Below are positions 16,478 to 27,251 of a stretch of 64,000 nucleotides of DNA, one piece after another. The stretch's first letter is position 1. Each line of letters starts with the position of its first letter. The position numbers and the translations under genes were made by a program. The stretch spans positions 248,001 to 312,000 of the forward strand of contig WGMU01000019.1 of NCBI GenBank assembly GCA_016124895.1, given 5' to 3'. The notes under the pieces were generated by a model. The model was not told the DNA's origin and did no database searches. It was given only the letters and a program-made list of their open reading frames with translations. The stretch comes from a bacterium (GTDB lineage: Bacteria; Planctomycetota; Planctomycetia; Planctomycetales; Planctomycetaceae).

Positions 16478-18645
16478 AACGCGAGCCTGATCCCCCTTCG
16501 GCAACCGGCACGCACCGGATTCCGACGGCCGGACAGTTGACCTGTCATGCGGCCGTGATCGATTCGCAGGTTCGTACGAGCAGTGTTGCGGAACGCTTCG
16601 AGCAGCAGCCGGCACTGCCGGGGGTCATTGTTCTCGCGGGAGGAAAACTGCTGGGTCTGATTCCACGAGCCCGCTTTCTGGAACGCCTCAGCCACAAATT
16701 CTGGCCGGAGCTGTTTCTGCCACGGCCGGTCTCGCAGGTCACCGAAGTGCTGCGGCCCGACCCGCTGCAGGTCAACGAAGACTGCTCGATTGCGGAAGCG
16801 TCGCATCTGGCCATGCAGCGCCCTGGCGACGCCGTATTTGAGCCAATCGTCGTGCATCGTCGTGATGGCTCGTTTGAGCTGCTGGATGTCCACACGCTCA
16901 TGGTCGAACAGACGCGATTGCTGGAGATCTTCAATCAACAGGCGCAGACGGAACGCGTCACTGCCGAAGCGGCCAATGAATCGAAGAGCCGTTTCCTCGC
17001 AAACATGAGCCACGAAATCCGGACGCCGCTGACTGCGATCATCGGTTTTGGTGAGGAGCTGCTCGACCCGGCTCTGTCGGCGACGCAGCGGTCCGAATCC
17101 GTCGATCTGATTGTCCGCAATGGGAAGCACCTGCTGGAACTGGTCAACGAGATTCTCGACCTGTCAAAGATTGAAGCTGGTCGACTCGACGTCGAACTCG
17201 TTCCGGTTTCCGTCCGCGAAATGGTCAACGACGTCATCGCGGCACTGCGGATTCGGGCGAAGGAGAAGCATCTCGATCTGCGCGTCGACTATGCGACCGC
17301 CATTCCCGATCGGATCAGAACCGACCCGACCCGCATCCGGCAGATCCTGATGAATCTGCTGGGCAATGCTCTGAAGTTTACGGAAGCTGGATCGGTCACA
17401 GTGACGATCCGAATGAAGCAGCAGGTTGAGTCGCTGCAGCTCGCGACAGAGGGCACGCTGCTTGACTTCGACGTCACTGACACCGGCATAGGCATCGCGG
17501 AACGGGACATTTCAAAACTGTTCCAGCCCTTTACCCAGGCCGACGTGACAACAACCCGGCGCTTCGGAGGAACCGGACTGGGGCTGACTATCAGCCGTCG
17601 ACTGGCCGAACTGCTGGGCGGTGGCCTGACCGTCCGCAGCGAAGTCGGCGTCGGCAGCACGTTTACCGTCAGTATCGCGACCGGGCCATTACTCGACGTC
17701 AGACTTCTCGATCAGCGGACGCTGCTGCAGAGTGAAGCGCGGACGCTGACCGTGTTGCAGCCAGAGCAGCAGACACTGACAGCCCGAGTGCTTCTGGTTG
17801 ACGATGCGCCGGATAACCGGCTGCTCGTTTCACGGATTCTGCAGAAGTACGGCGCAATTGTTGAGACAGCAGAGAACGGCCGCGACGGCGCTGACAAAGC
17901 CTGGCTCGCGCGAGCCGAAGGGCAACCGTTCGACGTCGTCCTGATGGATATGCAGATGCCTGTGCTCGACGGCTTCGGTGCAACGCGCGAACTCCGCAGT
18001 CGCGGATATGAACTGCCGATTGTGGCGCTGACGGCGAATGCTCAACCGGTGGATCTGCAGCGATGTCAGGATGCCGGTTGCGATGCTCACGCAGCCAAGC
18101 CAATCGATCGAGTGGCCCTGCTCCGGACCATTAACGAATTGACGCAACGGGCGACTTCGGCTCCTCTGGCTGACGAGACTGAAAGTCCGCCAGGGTCGGT
18201 CGCTGCGCAGTCGGCTGAGCCACTGGTCGGAGCAGAGTCAGAGAAACCGGATGTGGAAGATGGTGACGAGGAGGACACGACTTCGAGTGCCGCGGTCGAT
18301 CGAACAAAGGCGCTGCATCGAATGGGCGGTTCGATCGATCTCGTCCGCGAGGTTGCGGGACTTGTCATCGAACTGCTGCCAGCCTGGCTGGCTGAGATGG
18401 AGCGGAATCTGCAAACGGGCGATTTCACGAATCTCAAACGCCTGGCACATACGTTGAAGACGTCTGCGGACAATGTCGGAGCGAGCGCGCTCGCGGAGAC
18501 CGCATGGCAACTCGAATCGCACCTCCGCGAGTCGCGAATCGACAAAGTCGAGCAATTGCTGCAGCTGTTGACGCAGCACGCCGCTCCGACACTCAGCGAA
18601 CTGGAAGAGTGGCTCGCCGAAACGGCCGGTGCTGTCGGACTTTAA
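16474..18645 (+). CDS. Cytosolic hybrid histidine kinase with REC and Hpt domains
   Basis: A 723-residue protein that contains a whole phosphorelay. Residues about 20-150 look like a CBS-domain pair, a likely ligand sensor. HisKA has the phosphoacceptor His180 in ANMSHEIRTPL. HATPase_c (about 285-405) has an N box (LMNLLGNALKF), DTGIGI and GGTGLGLTISRRL. A receiver domain (about 440-560) has phosphoacceptor Asp492 in VVLMDMQMP. After an acidic linker, a C-terminal Hpt domain carries His659 in RLAHTLKTSADNVG. No transmembrane helix is seen, so it senses a cytoplasmic signal. The natural phosphate acceptor may be the REC-HATPase protein encoded next. Confidence 0.93.
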   Translation: MKREPDPPSATGTHRIPTAGQLTCHAAVIDSQVRTSSVAERFEQQPALPGVIVLAGGKLLGLIPRARFLERLSHKFWPELFLPRPVSQVTEVLRPDPLQVNEDCSIAEASHLAMQRPGDAVFEPIVVHRRDGSFELLDVHTLMVEQTRLLEIFNQQAQTERVTAEAANESKSRFLANMSHEIRTPLTAIIGFGEELLDPALSATQRSESVDLIVRNGKHLLELVNEILDLSKIEAGRLDVELVPVSVREMVNDVIAALRIRAKEKHLDLRVDYATAIPDRIRTDPTRIRQILMNLLGNALKFTEAGSVTVTIRMKQQVESLQLATEGTLLDFDVTDTGIGIAERDISKLFQPFTQADVTTTRRFGGTGLGLTISRRLAELLGGGLTVRSEVGVGSTFTVSIATGPLLDVRLLDQRTLLQSEARTLTVLQPEQQTLTARVLLVDDAPDNRLLVSRILQKYGAIVETAENGRDGADKAWLARAEGQPFDVVLMDMQMPVLDGFGATRELRSRGYELPIVALTANAQPVDLQRCQDAGCDAHAAKPIDRVALLRTINELTQRATSAPLADETESPPGSVAAQSAEPLVGAESEKPDVEDGDEEDTTSSAAVDRTKALHRMGGSIDLVREVAGLVIELLPAWLAEMERNLQTGDFTNLKRLAHTLKTSADNVGASALAETAWQLESHLRESRIDKVEQLLQLLTQHAAPTLSELEEWLAETAGAVGL

Positions 18646-18721
18646 ATGAACTGGCGAATCGATCCTGGTTCGCTCTGTGACGAAACGAACCCTTCCCCAT
18701 CAGCGATTGGTCGCCTCAACC

Positions 18722-19765
18722 ATGTCAGATTTTCTGCCAGGCAGCGATGCCGCAGCTCAGTCGTCACCGGACGTCATCGGGCCGGTGATTCTGATTGTTG
18801 ACGATTCGCCGATCGATCGCCGGTTGATGACGCGGCTGCTGGAGGCAGACGGGCAGTTTCGGCTGCTGCACGCGGAAGACGGGCTCGAAGCGCTGGCGAT
18901 TCTGGAGGCAACGCAGCCGGACCTCGTGGTTACTGATCTGCAGATGCCGAACATGAACGGTCTGGAACTGCTGCGGGCGATCGGTGATCGGTATCCGTCA
19001 TTGTCTGTTGTTGTGATTACGGCGCGCGGCAGCGAGCAACTGGCGGTCGAAGCGATTGAATCCGGTGCGGCGAGTTATGTTCCGAAGTCGCGGCTCGCTG
19101 AAGACCTCGCAGCAACGCTCTCGCGAGTGCTCTCGTCGCGGCGCAGTGACAGCCTGTCGGACCGCGTCGATCAGGGACTCGTAAGTGCTGAAGTGGTTTA
19201 CGAACTCCCGTGTGACCCCGAAGTGCTGACGGCTGCCGCCGAGATGGTCGACGATCTCGTGCAGCGAAGCTGGCATTGCCCGCCGCGTGAAGCACTCCGG
19301 ATCCGCATGACGCTGGAAGAAGCACTGCTCAACGCGCTCTATCACGGGAGTCTCGAACTTCCGCCCGAACTGAGGGCCAGCAATCTGGTGCTGTATCACT
19401 CACTGGCCGCCGAGCGGCAGCAGACGGCTCCATGGCGGGACCGCTGCGTCACGCTGCGCATCGTCTACTCACCGAGCGACTTTGTTATGGAAATTGCCGA
19501 CGAAGGTCCCGGCTTCGACGCCGCGCCGTTTCTGGATCTCACTGAAGAAACGGTGCTCGAACGCCCGTATGGTCGCGGCATTCTGCTGATGCGAACCGTG
19601 ATGGATAACGTCGATTTTCAGGACGGCGGACGCGTCACTCGTCTCGTCAAACGTCGCGAGTCGCTCGCTGAGTCTCTTCAACAATCGCTGGATGATGACG
19701 TGTTCGGCGGAACCGACCTTTCGGACTCTGCATTTCTGCTGGAACCGGGAAGCGAGCAGGTTTGA
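18722..19765 (+). CDS. Response regulator with RsbW-like HATPase output domain
   Basis: About 347 residues. The ATG at 18722 (MSDFLPGSDAAAQ) is preferred to a GTG at 18677. The receiver domain (about 20-140) has the acidic pocket in LIVDDSPIDRR, phosphoacceptor Asp72 in VVTDLQMPNMNG and the Lys in YVPKSRL. The second half is a GHKL ATPase of the anti-sigma/RsbW type: TLEEALLNALYHGSLE (N box), EIADEGPGFD (G1) and GRGILLMRTVMD (G2). Such proteins phosphorylate STAS antagonists or bind sigma factors, so it may link the upstream hybrid kinase to the STAS protein at 15292-15744. Confidence 0.9.
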   Translation: MSDFLPGSDAAAQSSPDVIGPVILIVDDSPIDRRLMTRLLEADGQFRLLHAEDGLEALAILEATQPDLVVTDLQMPNMNGLELLRAIGDRYPSLSVVVITARGSEQLAVEAIESGAASYVPKSRLAEDLAATLSRVLSSRRSDSLSDRVDQGLVSAEVVYELPCDPEVLTAAAEMVDDLVQRSWHCPPREALRIRMTLEEALLNALYHGSLELPPELRASNLVLYHSLAAERQQTAPWRDRCVTLRIVYSPSDFVMEIADEGPGFDAAPFLDLTEETVLERPYGRGILLMRTVMDNVDFQDGGRVTRLVKRRESLAESLQQSLDDDVFGGTDLSDSAFLLEPGSEQV

Positions 19766-19849
19766 AACAGGTCGGCTTGATGACCGGGTTGTACACACGG
19801 ACTGACGGAGCAGCTTACGAGGTTTTGAATTGGACTTAAGCGAGCAATT

Positions 19850-20770
19850 ATGAGCGACACTCAGACAGCACAGCAGGTCTTCGCGCGAGCTCGTCAATGC
19901 CTGAAGAAAGGCGATCTCGATCAGGCGATTCGTCTGCTGAGCGTGCTGGAACATGAGGGACACAATGCGCCGAAAGTGCTCGAAGCCCTGGCGGTTGCTC
20001 AGTCACTCACCGGCGAACACGAAGTCGCCATTGAAACGCTCGAACGCTGTCTGCAGAAACAGCCGGACCGGATTTCAACACTCGTCAACCTCGGGGCTGT
20101 CTGTAACCGGATGCATGATTATCGTCGGGCGATCGAGTGGTTGAACCAGGCGATCCGGATCGACTGGCGCAGTACCGAGGCGTATTACAACCTCGGTGTC
20201 GCGTGGCTCAAGCTGAAGGATTTCGGTCAGGCCAAACAGATGCTGCAGGAAGCGATTCGTCTGCAACCGGACATGATCGAGGCCTGGTACAACCTCGGGC
20301 TGGTCTTTCAGAAGTCTGGCAACGTCCAGCTCGCAGCCTCGTGGTATCGGAAAGTTCTGGCAGAGAAGCCGCGGCACGAAAAAGCCCGCCGTGGCCTGAA
20401 GGAAGCGGAGGCCTGTCTCGAAGAGATTCACAGCCCTGCCAGCTTTCTGGATCGTCTCGGGCCGCAGGAAGCCGAGTCGATCGCTGCCGATCGTCGACCA
20501 TTGACACATCACGATCTGGAATCGCTCCGTTCGTGCGGCCTGGAAATCGGCGAAGCCGCAAAGCAGCTTGGTGAGTGGTTCGACGCGCCAGCGGAATCGC
20601 TGGTCCGCCAGGTCCGACGGCAGATCACCAGCATCCGCGCATCGAAAGCCTGTTTCGATTTCCGCAACGATCTGGCCATTGAACTCGCCAGCGCCAACAC
20701 ACTGCTCCGCCGGCTGGAAGCCGCCTGCGAAAGGCTGCAGAGACAGCAATCGCAGAACACGCTCGATTGA
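19850..20770 (+). CDS. TPR-repeat protein
   Basis: A 306-residue cytosolic protein without signal peptide. Four to five tetratricopeptide repeats fill about residues 5-175 (STLVNLGAVCNRMHDYRRAI, AYYNLGVAWLKLKDFGQA, AWYNLGLVFQKSGNVQLA). The remainder is a non-repeat helical region that ends in a coiled-coil-like segment (ANTLLRRLEAACERLQRQQ). A protein-interaction adaptor is likely. It follows the response regulator by 84 bp on the same strand and may belong to the same transcription unit. Confidence 0.85.
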   Translation: MSDTQTAQQVFARARQCLKKGDLDQAIRLLSVLEHEGHNAPKVLEALAVAQSLTGEHEVAIETLERCLQKQPDRISTLVNLGAVCNRMHDYRRAIEWLNQAIRIDWRSTEAYYNLGVAWLKLKDFGQAKQMLQEAIRLQPDMIEAWYNLGLVFQKSGNVQLAASWYRKVLAEKPRHEKARRGLKEAEACLEEIHSPASFLDRLGPQEAESIAADRRPLTHHDLESLRSCGLEIGEAAKQLGEWFDAPAESLVRQVRRQITSIRASKACFDFRNDLAIELASANTLLRRLEAACERLQRQQSQNTLD

Positions 20771-21069
20771 CTGGCCGCCCACCTGTGAGATGAGCACCCC
20801 GCCGTGTCGAGTGCTGATGGCGTCTGAGGCAGCATCCCGGCGAACTCGTCTCGCTGTGGCTTCCGATCGCTTGCACAGAAGTTCCGAACAGCCTTTCTGT
20901 TGTCTGAATGATTTCTTGACGGAGGCCATTGACGTAGAACGCACTCGCTTACACGTCGTGCTTGTATTCTCGTATCTTGCGCCAACGTGGCGCTGTCCGC
21001 TTGACCGCCACGCGCTTTGGTTACGCTGCCTGATTCAGCCAACGTCGGGTCTGCTCGGGAAGGAAAATC

Positions 21070-22515
21070 ATGAGAGTCCACTTGATTGCTGTCGCCTTGT
21101 TTCTCGTCTTGCCGGTTGCCGGTGTCGCCGCGGATCAGGCGTCTGCGTTGCGGGCCGGTGCGGCGGCGGTCGATATCACGCCGAAGGAATTCCCGCTCAA
21201 CATGCCTGGCGGCTTCAATGCGAACATGGCGGAGAGTGCTCACGATCCGCTGTACGCTCGCGCGATGGTGCTTGATGACGGGACGACGACGCTGGCAATG
21301 GTCGTCGTTGACAGTCTCGGTGCCGCGCCGGAAATCATCGAAGAAGCGAAGCAGATTGCCTCGAAAGAAACCGGCATTCCGACTGAGCGGATGCTGATCT
21401 GCTCGACGCATACGCACAGCGGCCCACCATCGAACGTTACCGACGGGCCGGCGCCAGCAGTCGCGTACCGCAAGGTGCTGCTGGATGGTCTCGCCCAGTC
21501 AATCATCAAAGCACACGCCGCGTTGCAGCCGGCGGCCGTTGGGGCAGCCTCGCATCCGTTGCCGGAAGAAGTCTTCAATCGTCGCTGGTTCCTGAAGCCG
21601 GGTAAGATGCAGCCCAATCCATTCGGCAGGATTGACCTGGTCAAGATGAACCCGCCGCGCGGTCCCGAGATACTCGACCGACCCGCCGGTCCGACTGATC
21701 CGGACATCACGATCATCTCGGTGCAGACGGCGCGGCGGCAGCCGCTGGCGCTGTTTGCGAATTACTCGCTGCACTATGTCGGCGGGATGCCGCGTGCTCA
21801 GATTTCGGCCGACTACTTCGGTGAATTTGCCCGACTGATGCCGTCGCGTCTGCGTGGCGATGAGAACTTTGTCGCGATGATGTCCAACGGAACATCGGGG
21901 GACATCAACAACATCCCGTTCACAGTGACGCGTCCGCCGCGCGAACCCTTCGAGCAGATTCGCATCGTCGCGCAGAAAGCCGCCGACACCGCCTGGTTCG
22001 CGCAGCAGAAGATCGAGCAGCATCGCTCGAACGTGACACTCGATATGCGCCAGCGCGAGATCGTCCTCAAGTATCGGCGTCCAACGGACGAGGAACTGGC
22101 CTGGGCGAAAAAAGTGCTGGCGATGACCGACAAGAACGAGATCGCGAATCTGCCACGGCTGGCTGAGGCATACGCTCGGCGCACGATGAACGCCGCCGAA
22201 CGTGAGGAAGACACGGTGACCGTCAAACTGCAGGCAATCCGCATTGGTGACCTGGCTGTGTGCGGCATCCCGTTTGAGACGTTCGTTGAGATCGGACTCG
22301 AACTGAAAGACCGCAGCCCGTTTCCGCAGACAATGGTGATCGGCCTGGCCAATGGGCGGTATGGTTATCTGCCGACGCCGGAGCAGCATCGCCTGGGCGG
22401 TTACGAGACCTGGCTCGGCACCAATTACGTGCAGAAAGACGCGTCCGTGATCCTGGTCGACAATCTGAGGGAGATGCTGTCTGAACTGCACGCATCGGCT
22501 ACTTCGACTGACTGA
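21070..22515 (+). CDS. Secreted neutral ceramidase-like hydrolase
   Basis: A 481-residue protein with an N-terminal signal peptide ([21 protein letters not shown]). It has the neutral/alkaline ceramidase N-terminal fold: [10 protein letters not shown] at the mature start, a zinc-binding [10 protein letters not shown], and [12 protein letters not shown] matching the Ser-containing catalytic GDxxPN region of ceramidases. It is shorter than true ceramidases (about 650-750 residues) and lacks their C-terminal immunoglobulin-like domain, so the substrate need not be ceramide. It is 19 bp upstream of a PSCyt1 gene and probably co-transcribed. Confidence 0.85.
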   Translation: MRVHLIAVALFLVLPVAGVAADQASALRAGAAAVDITPKEFPLNMPGGFNANMAESAHDPLYARAMVLDDGTTTLAMVVVDSLGAAPEIIEEAKQIASKETGIPTERMLICSTHTHSGPPSNVTDGPAPAVAYRKVLLDGLAQSIIKAHAALQPAAVGAASHPLPEEVFNRRWFLKPGKMQPNPFGRIDLVKMNPPRGPEILDRPAGPTDPDITIISVQTARRQPLALFANYSLHYVGGMPRAQISADYFGEFARLMPSRLRGDENFVAMMSNGTSGDINNIPFTVTRPPREPFEQIRIVAQKAADTAWFAQQKIEQHRSNVTLDMRQREIVLKYRRPTDEELAWAKKVLAMTDKNEIANLPRLAEAYARRTMNAAEREEDTVTVKLQAIRIGDLAVCGIPFETFVEIGLELKDRSPFPQTMVIGLANGRYGYLPTPEQHRLGGYETWLGTNYVQKDASVILVDNLREMLSELHASATSTD

Positions 22516-22534
22516 TAAAACGAGTTGCCTCACC

Positions 22535-24862
22535 ATGAAACACTGCGGCCAGTTACCCAGGCTCGCTGTCATCGCGTGGTCGATCATGGCGACGCTGTCG
22601 CCGGCGTCGGTCCGCGCCGAATCCGGCTCGCCAAAGGACGTCGCGTTTTTTGAGAACCGCATCCGGCCGGTTCTGGTGAAGCACTGTTACGAGTGTCATG
22701 CGCAGGACTCGAAGGAACTCGGTGGCAAGTTGCTGCTGGATACGCGGGACGGGCTGCGAACAGGTGGCGAAACCGGACCGTCGATCGTCAGCGGCAAGCC
22801 GGACGAAAGCCTGCTGATTCAGGCCCTGCGCTGGCAGGACATCCAGATGCCGCCGGACGAGCCGCTTCCGGAAAACGTTATCAGCGACTTCGTGAAGTGG
22901 ATTGAGCGCGGAGCCGTCGATCCACGCACCGCCGACGCTCCGTCGAAGGACGCGACCAACAACGAAAAGACGCTGTGGTCGCTTCGCCCCATCACGAACC
23001 CTGCCATCCCGGACGTTCAGAACGCAGAGTGGGCGCGCGATCCGATCGACCGGTTCGTGCTGGCTCGAATTGAATCGGCCGGGCTGACACCGACGCGCGA
23101 CGCCGATCCGAGAACACTCGTCCGGCGGCTGTACTTCGATCTGATTGGACTGCCGCCGTCGTTTGACGATGTCGAGCAGTTTGCCGCGGCGTACGGGCAC
23201 AACCGAATGATGGCCGTCGAGCAGCTTGTGGATTCACTGCTGGCCAGCCCGCAATTCGGCGAACGCTGGGGTCGGTACTGGCTGGACGTCGCACGCTACG
23301 GCGAATCAAATGGCAACGATGGCCTGGGCCGCAACCCGACGTTCCCTCATGCCTGGCGGTATCGCGATTACGTGATCGATGCCTTCAACGCGGACACATC
23401 GTACGACCGGTTTCTCACTGAACAGATCGCCGGTGATCTGCTGCCTGCCGATTCGGACGAGCAGCGAGACCGGCAGATCGTTGCGACCGGCTTCCTCGCA
23501 ATGGCAGCCAAGCCGGCCAAAGCGATGAACGACAACTTCGATATGGATGTCGTCGCGGATCAGATCGACGTCGTCGGCCGCGGCATCATGGGACTGAGTG
23601 TCGCGTGTGCCCGCTGCCACGATCATAAGTTCGACCCGGTCCCAACGCGCGAGTATTACGCGCTGGCCGGCATCTTCACGAGCACCGAGACAATGTGGGG
23701 CGTTGCCGGACACGAAAAGCTGACAGCTCCCGTGACCGATCTGCACGTCCTGAAAGCGGCTCCGAAAGTGCTGCCACCGGAAAACTTCGTCGAGACCGTC
23801 GTCGTGAAGGATTCTGCAACCGGAGTACCAAGACCCGCTCCGAAGCCGAAGTGGCCCGTCGGGACGCCACTGGCAATGGGTGTGCGCGACAAAGCAGAAC
23901 CCGCAGACGCGAAGATCAACATCAAAGGCGAATCGAAAAAACTCGGTGACGTCGTCCCGCGCGGCTTCGTCTCCGCGTGCGGCCTCGACGATCCGGTATC
24001 GATCCCTGACAAGCAGAGCGGCCGGGTAGAACTCGCTCAATGGCTGACGCGACCCGATCACCCGCTGACGGCCCGCGTCGTCGTCAATCGGATCTGGCAG
24101 CACCTCTTCGGTGAGGGCATCGTCGCGACCCCGGACGACTTTGGCGTTTACGGAGCCCGGCCAACGCACCCGCAACTGCTCGACCACCTGGCTACCCGCT
24201 TCGTTCAGGACGGCTGGTCGGTCAAACGGCTGATCCGCGCGGTCGTGCTCAGCCGAACGTACCAGCTTTCAAGCGCCGCCTCGGAAGAACTGCTCGAACA
24301 GGACTCAACGAACTCGCTGCTGACCCGCCACAACCGCCGCAGACTGGATGCCGAAGCGATCCGCGACGCGATGCTCAGCGCCAGCGGCCAACTCGACCTG
24401 CAACCCGGCGACGGTTCACTGATCCGCCACCGTGACATCCTGGTCAACCTCGCCGGCAACCTGCACGAACCGAGCAACAAACGCAGCATCTACCTGTGCT
24501 ACCTGAGAAGTTCCCCGCCGCCAGAACTGGCTGCCTTCGACCTGCCCGACTTCACTGCAGTGACAGGCAAACGCGACCTGAGCACCATCCCCGCCCAGGC
24601 CCTGCACCTCTTCAACAGCGATTTCGTCATCAACCAGGCAGACAATCTCGCCGAGCTGCTCATGCAGACGCCAAACGAGCCCGCCAAACGAGTCCACCTG
24701 GCCTTCCGCCGCGTCCTCAGCCGTGACCCGAGCGAGGTAGAACTGGATCAGGCCATCGAACTCGTGCAGCAAACGCAGTCAGAACTGAGTTCAAGCGAAA
24801 AAGCCTGGAGCACCCTGTCCCAGGCCCTGCTGGCCACCAACGAATTCCGGTATCTCGATTAA
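22535..24862 (+). CDS. PSCyt1/DUF1549/DUF1553 cytochrome-like protein
   Basis: A 775-residue secreted protein typical of planctomycetes. A signal peptide precedes the PSCyt1 domain with one c-type haem site CYECH. DUF1549 follows (about 165-375; [39 protein letters not shown]) and then DUF1553 (about 490-770; [39 protein letters not shown]). Function is not established; such proteins are encoded with DUF1501 proteins and are thought to act in the degradation of complex organic matter. Its usual DUF1501 partner is displaced to 28578 by the IetAS-like cassette, whose last gene converges with 1 bp between the stop codons. Confidence 0.93.
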   Translation: MKHCGQLPRLAVIAWSIMATLSPASVRAESGSPKDVAFFENRIRPVLVKHCYECHAQDSKELGGKLLLDTRDGLRTGGETGPSIVSGKPDESLLIQALRWQDIQMPPDEPLPENVISDFVKWIERGAVDPRTADAPSKDATNNEKTLWSLRPITNPAIPDVQNAEWARDPIDRFVLARIESAGLTPTRDADPRTLVRRLYFDLIGLPPSFDDVEQFAAAYGHNRMMAVEQLVDSLLASPQFGERWGRYWLDVARYGESNGNDGLGRNPTFPHAWRYRDYVIDAFNADTSYDRFLTEQIAGDLLPADSDEQRDRQIVATGFLAMAAKPAKAMNDNFDMDVVADQIDVVGRGIMGLSVACARCHDHKFDPVPTREYYALAGIFTSTETMWGVAGHEKLTAPVTDLHVLKAAPKVLPPENFVETVVVKDSATGVPRPAPKPKWPVGTPLAMGVRDKAEPADAKINIKGESKKLGDVVPRGFVSACGLDDPVSIPDKQSGRVELAQWLTRPDHPLTARVVVNRIWQHLFGEGIVATPDDFGVYGARPTHPQLLDHLATRFVQDGWSVKRLIRAVVLSRTYQLSSAASEELLEQDSTNSLLTRHNRRRLDAEAIRDAMLSASGQLDLQPGDGSLIRHRDILVNLAGNLHEPSNKRSIYLCYLRSSPPPELAAFDLPDFTAVTGKRDLSTIPAQALHLFNSDFVINQADNLAELLMQTPNEPAKRVHLAFRRVLSRDPSEVELDQAIELVQQTQSELSSSEKAWSTLSQALLATNEFRYLD

Positions 24863-24863
24863 A

Positions 24864-27251
24864 TCAGACATTGCTTCGAAGCATCATCGGTAATTGAGTC
24901 AGTGCGACCGAATGGCTGAGCCGGTTCATCGAAGCGATATTTGGCATTGCTTGGATGAAAGCGTGCGGATTGATCGGCTGCTCACTGTCGTCAAGCAGTT
25001 CTAACGCAACCGCAATTCGTTGCTGTGGTGAGAACGTCGCCGTCGCGGGATACGCCGCCATGTTCTGCTCGGTGTAATTGATTTCGAATTGCCACCGGTT
25101 TGGTCCAGCAGCGGCAGCATCGCGCAGATCGTAGCGGCGGTCGATCAGCGGATAACTTTGATGGCCTCGCCCTTTGGGTTTCACCGCGTCGCCTCCCGGA
25201 GTGGGTCGCAATACGGCGTTTACTCGACGGCAGGCCCAAATCTCTGAGGCGGCATGATTCACGGGCGGGTCATACGCAATCACTGCCCGCATTCGCGGAT
25301 GAGTCGCCTGTTTGAGCCAGTCCTGTGGAATTGGAAGATCAACCACTGCGACGTCAATGGGATCGTTCAGGATCCCCTGCCAGACAGCGATCGCTTTATG
25401 AACGTCCGGCTGCTGCAGACGTCTCGATGACGCGACGCCAAAGCCAAGCGTCCGGTCACAAAGCGCCCGCTCCGGCTTTGAGAGGTGATCAGGATTGCAG
25501 GGGCGATTGGCAGTCAACGCAAGAAATGCTTTTGCTGTCACAGCAAAGGGGCGGACTCCAGGTTGCGTCTGCTGAATGTGATCCAGTGCCAGCGCGGCTT
25601 CTCGCGCGAGCAGTGGAACGGCAAACGAAGTTCCGGAGTGATCTTCCCAGCGTCCAAGTTCATCACAGCACCACACACCCAGTCCGCCGATGCTACTTCC
25701 GGCCTCAGTCGTTCGGTAATCCTCGGCGATGTCGCCACCAGTCCCAGAGAACGACGGAGTCGGAGCTTTGGCAATGCCTGGCCCGATTCGAGTGAACGGA
25801 CTTGGTAACCCAATGCGACGAATCAGGCCTTTGGAACTCATCGAACCGATATGTGACCCGCAGACCAGCGTGTTAAAGCCCAAGGCCCAGCGACCGAGCT
25901 TCCATCGCGAATCATTGAGGTGTTTCGGATACGGCGGATTGGGAATCACGCCGGACGGTGAATTCCCCGCAGCCACAGTGATGAGCAGATCCCGCTCAAA
26001 AATGAAGTTGTCAAGCTGTTCGGCCTGCAGCAGCTGCGCGGTACGGTCAACCTCCCCGTACTGATCGAGCGAGCTTTTCGCAGCAAAGCTGAAGTTGAAG
26101 ACGCGGACGTCCGGGTAAGCCCCGGCAACTCCGGGCAGGGCATCGATTACCGTCTTGTCGTCGATGTCGTGAATGCCGTCCGAGCATTTCACATCCACAA
26201 ACCGGCAGGCTCCCGACTGAGCATCTACAGTTGAGCCATCCCACAGGTCGAGGTCGCCGAAGACGACCCGCGACGCCACGAGGGAACCGTGACTGCCGCG
26301 GTGAGTTGTCAGGTCCGGCCGAGCGACGAACTCACCGCGACGGTAGCGCGCCAGCGGCAAATGGGCTGGCGGAATTCCCGTATCAAACACAGCAACCGAC
26401 GGGAGCCGTTCAACCGCCGCTGGCGATGTCAGTGAAACCTGCTGGCGATCGACAGCTTTGCGACTTGTCCGACGTCTCGCTGCCGTGATTGAAGTCAACG
26501 GGGCGTGCAGCAATTCAATGGAAAAGAATTCGTGCGCCAGTCTCACCAGAGTTTTGCGAGTGACTCGGCCACGCATCCACTGTCGCCCTGTGAGGTCACT
26601 TCCGTTTCCCAGAATGCGTTCCTGTGGTTGCTGCACAACGACTTTCGCGACAGCCCGCATGACGGAGTCCACTTCGACTGCAGTCAACAGTGGCTGCAAC
26701 TGGATGATTGCCTCGACAGGTTCGTCGCCACGTATCGTGCTCAGCCAAGCATCGTCGATTCGTAATTGGGGTGGGATCGGCTCAAAGGAATCGAGTGTCG
26801 ACCAGCGGGACTGTTCGCGGACTCCGGCTGCTCCCAATAATGCCGTCCGTGTGGCGAGTTGTTCCAGGCGATCCGGAGTCGCGTGAACCAGAGCGTCACC
26901 CGCCGCTGTGACATTCACAAGATCGATTCCCAGCCGCCCGAAGATCTGGGATTCACTCTTTGTGAATCTCGGTTCAACGTCTTCCTCAGACTCGACGCCC
27001 TTTTTCGACCGGCGCTTTGGAACCGTGACGACCGGCCTGGCTACGAGGTAGTAGCGGTTTTCGTGGAGCGGATCAGGCGAACGATCGAGGGCCGTCTTTG
27101 CTGCTTTCAGGCTGTGAGAAATTCTCTGCCCCTTATCGGCCCAGTCGATCGCTCCGAACTTCGGGGCTCCGGCGCGACCGGACTTCTCGTCGCGCAGTTC
27201 GTGCTGTTCATTCAGAAAATACGTGCGAGGTTCATTGTCCGGCCCGGCCAT
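24864..27251 (-). CDS. ietS: IetS-like subtilisin-family protease (defence/toxin component)
   Basis: A 795-residue S8-family serine protease without signal peptide, so it acts inside the cell. The catalytic triad is visible: Asp290 (VAVFDTGIPP), His321 (RGSHGSLVAS) and Ser542 (HSGTSFAVPLL), with the oxyanion Asn in TVAAGNSPSG. About 280 residues precede the protease domain and about 200 follow, as in the large proteases paired with AAA ATPases. It overlaps the ATPase gene by 20 bp (27232-27251). This arrangement matches IetAS, known as a plasmid-stabilising toxin-antitoxin pair on Agrobacterium pTi-SAKURA and later reported as an antiphage system. IetS is the presumed effector. Confidence 0.85.
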   Translation of the reverse strand: MAGPDNEPRTYFLNEQHELRDEKSGRAGAPKFGAIDWADKGQRISHSLKAAKTALDRSPDPLHENRYYLVARPVVTVPKRRSKKGVESEEDVEPRFTKSESQIFGRLGIDLVNVTAAGDALVHATPDRLEQLATRTALLGAAGVREQSRWSTLDSFEPIPPQLRIDDAWLSTIRGDEPVEAIIQLQPLLTAVEVDSVMRAVAKVVVQQPQERILGNGSDLTGRQWMRGRVTRKTLVRLAHEFFSIELLHAPLTSITAARRRTSRKAVDRQQVSLTSPAAVERLPSVAVFDTGIPPAHLPLARYRRGEFVARPDLTTHRGSHGSLVASRVVFGDLDLWDGSTVDAQSGACRFVDVKCSDGIHDIDDKTVIDALPGVAGAYPDVRVFNFSFAAKSSLDQYGEVDRTAQLLQAEQLDNFIFERDLLITVAAGNSPSGVIPNPPYPKHLNDSRWKLGRWALGFNTLVCGSHIGSMSSKGLIRRIGLPSPFTRIGPGIAKAPTPSFSGTGGDIAEDYRTTEAGSSIGGLGVWCCDELGRWEDHSGTSFAVPLLAREAALALDHIQQTQPGVRPFAVTAKAFLALTANRPCNPDHLSKPERALCDRTLGFGVASSRRLQQPDVHKAIAVWQGILNDPIDVAVVDLPIPQDWLKQATHPRMRAVIAYDPPVNHAASEIWACRRVNAVLRPTPGGDAVKPKGRGHQSYPLIDRRYDLRDAAAAGPNRWQFEINYTEQNMAAYPATATFSPQQRIAVALELLDDSEQPINPHAFIQAMPNIASMNRLSHSVALTQLPMMLRSNV

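Noticed and set aside
24840-24870. Attachment-site duplication at the edge of the IetAS cassette.
   Set aside because: Sequence around 24862 was compared by eye with 28174-28577 and no shared direct repeat was recognised.
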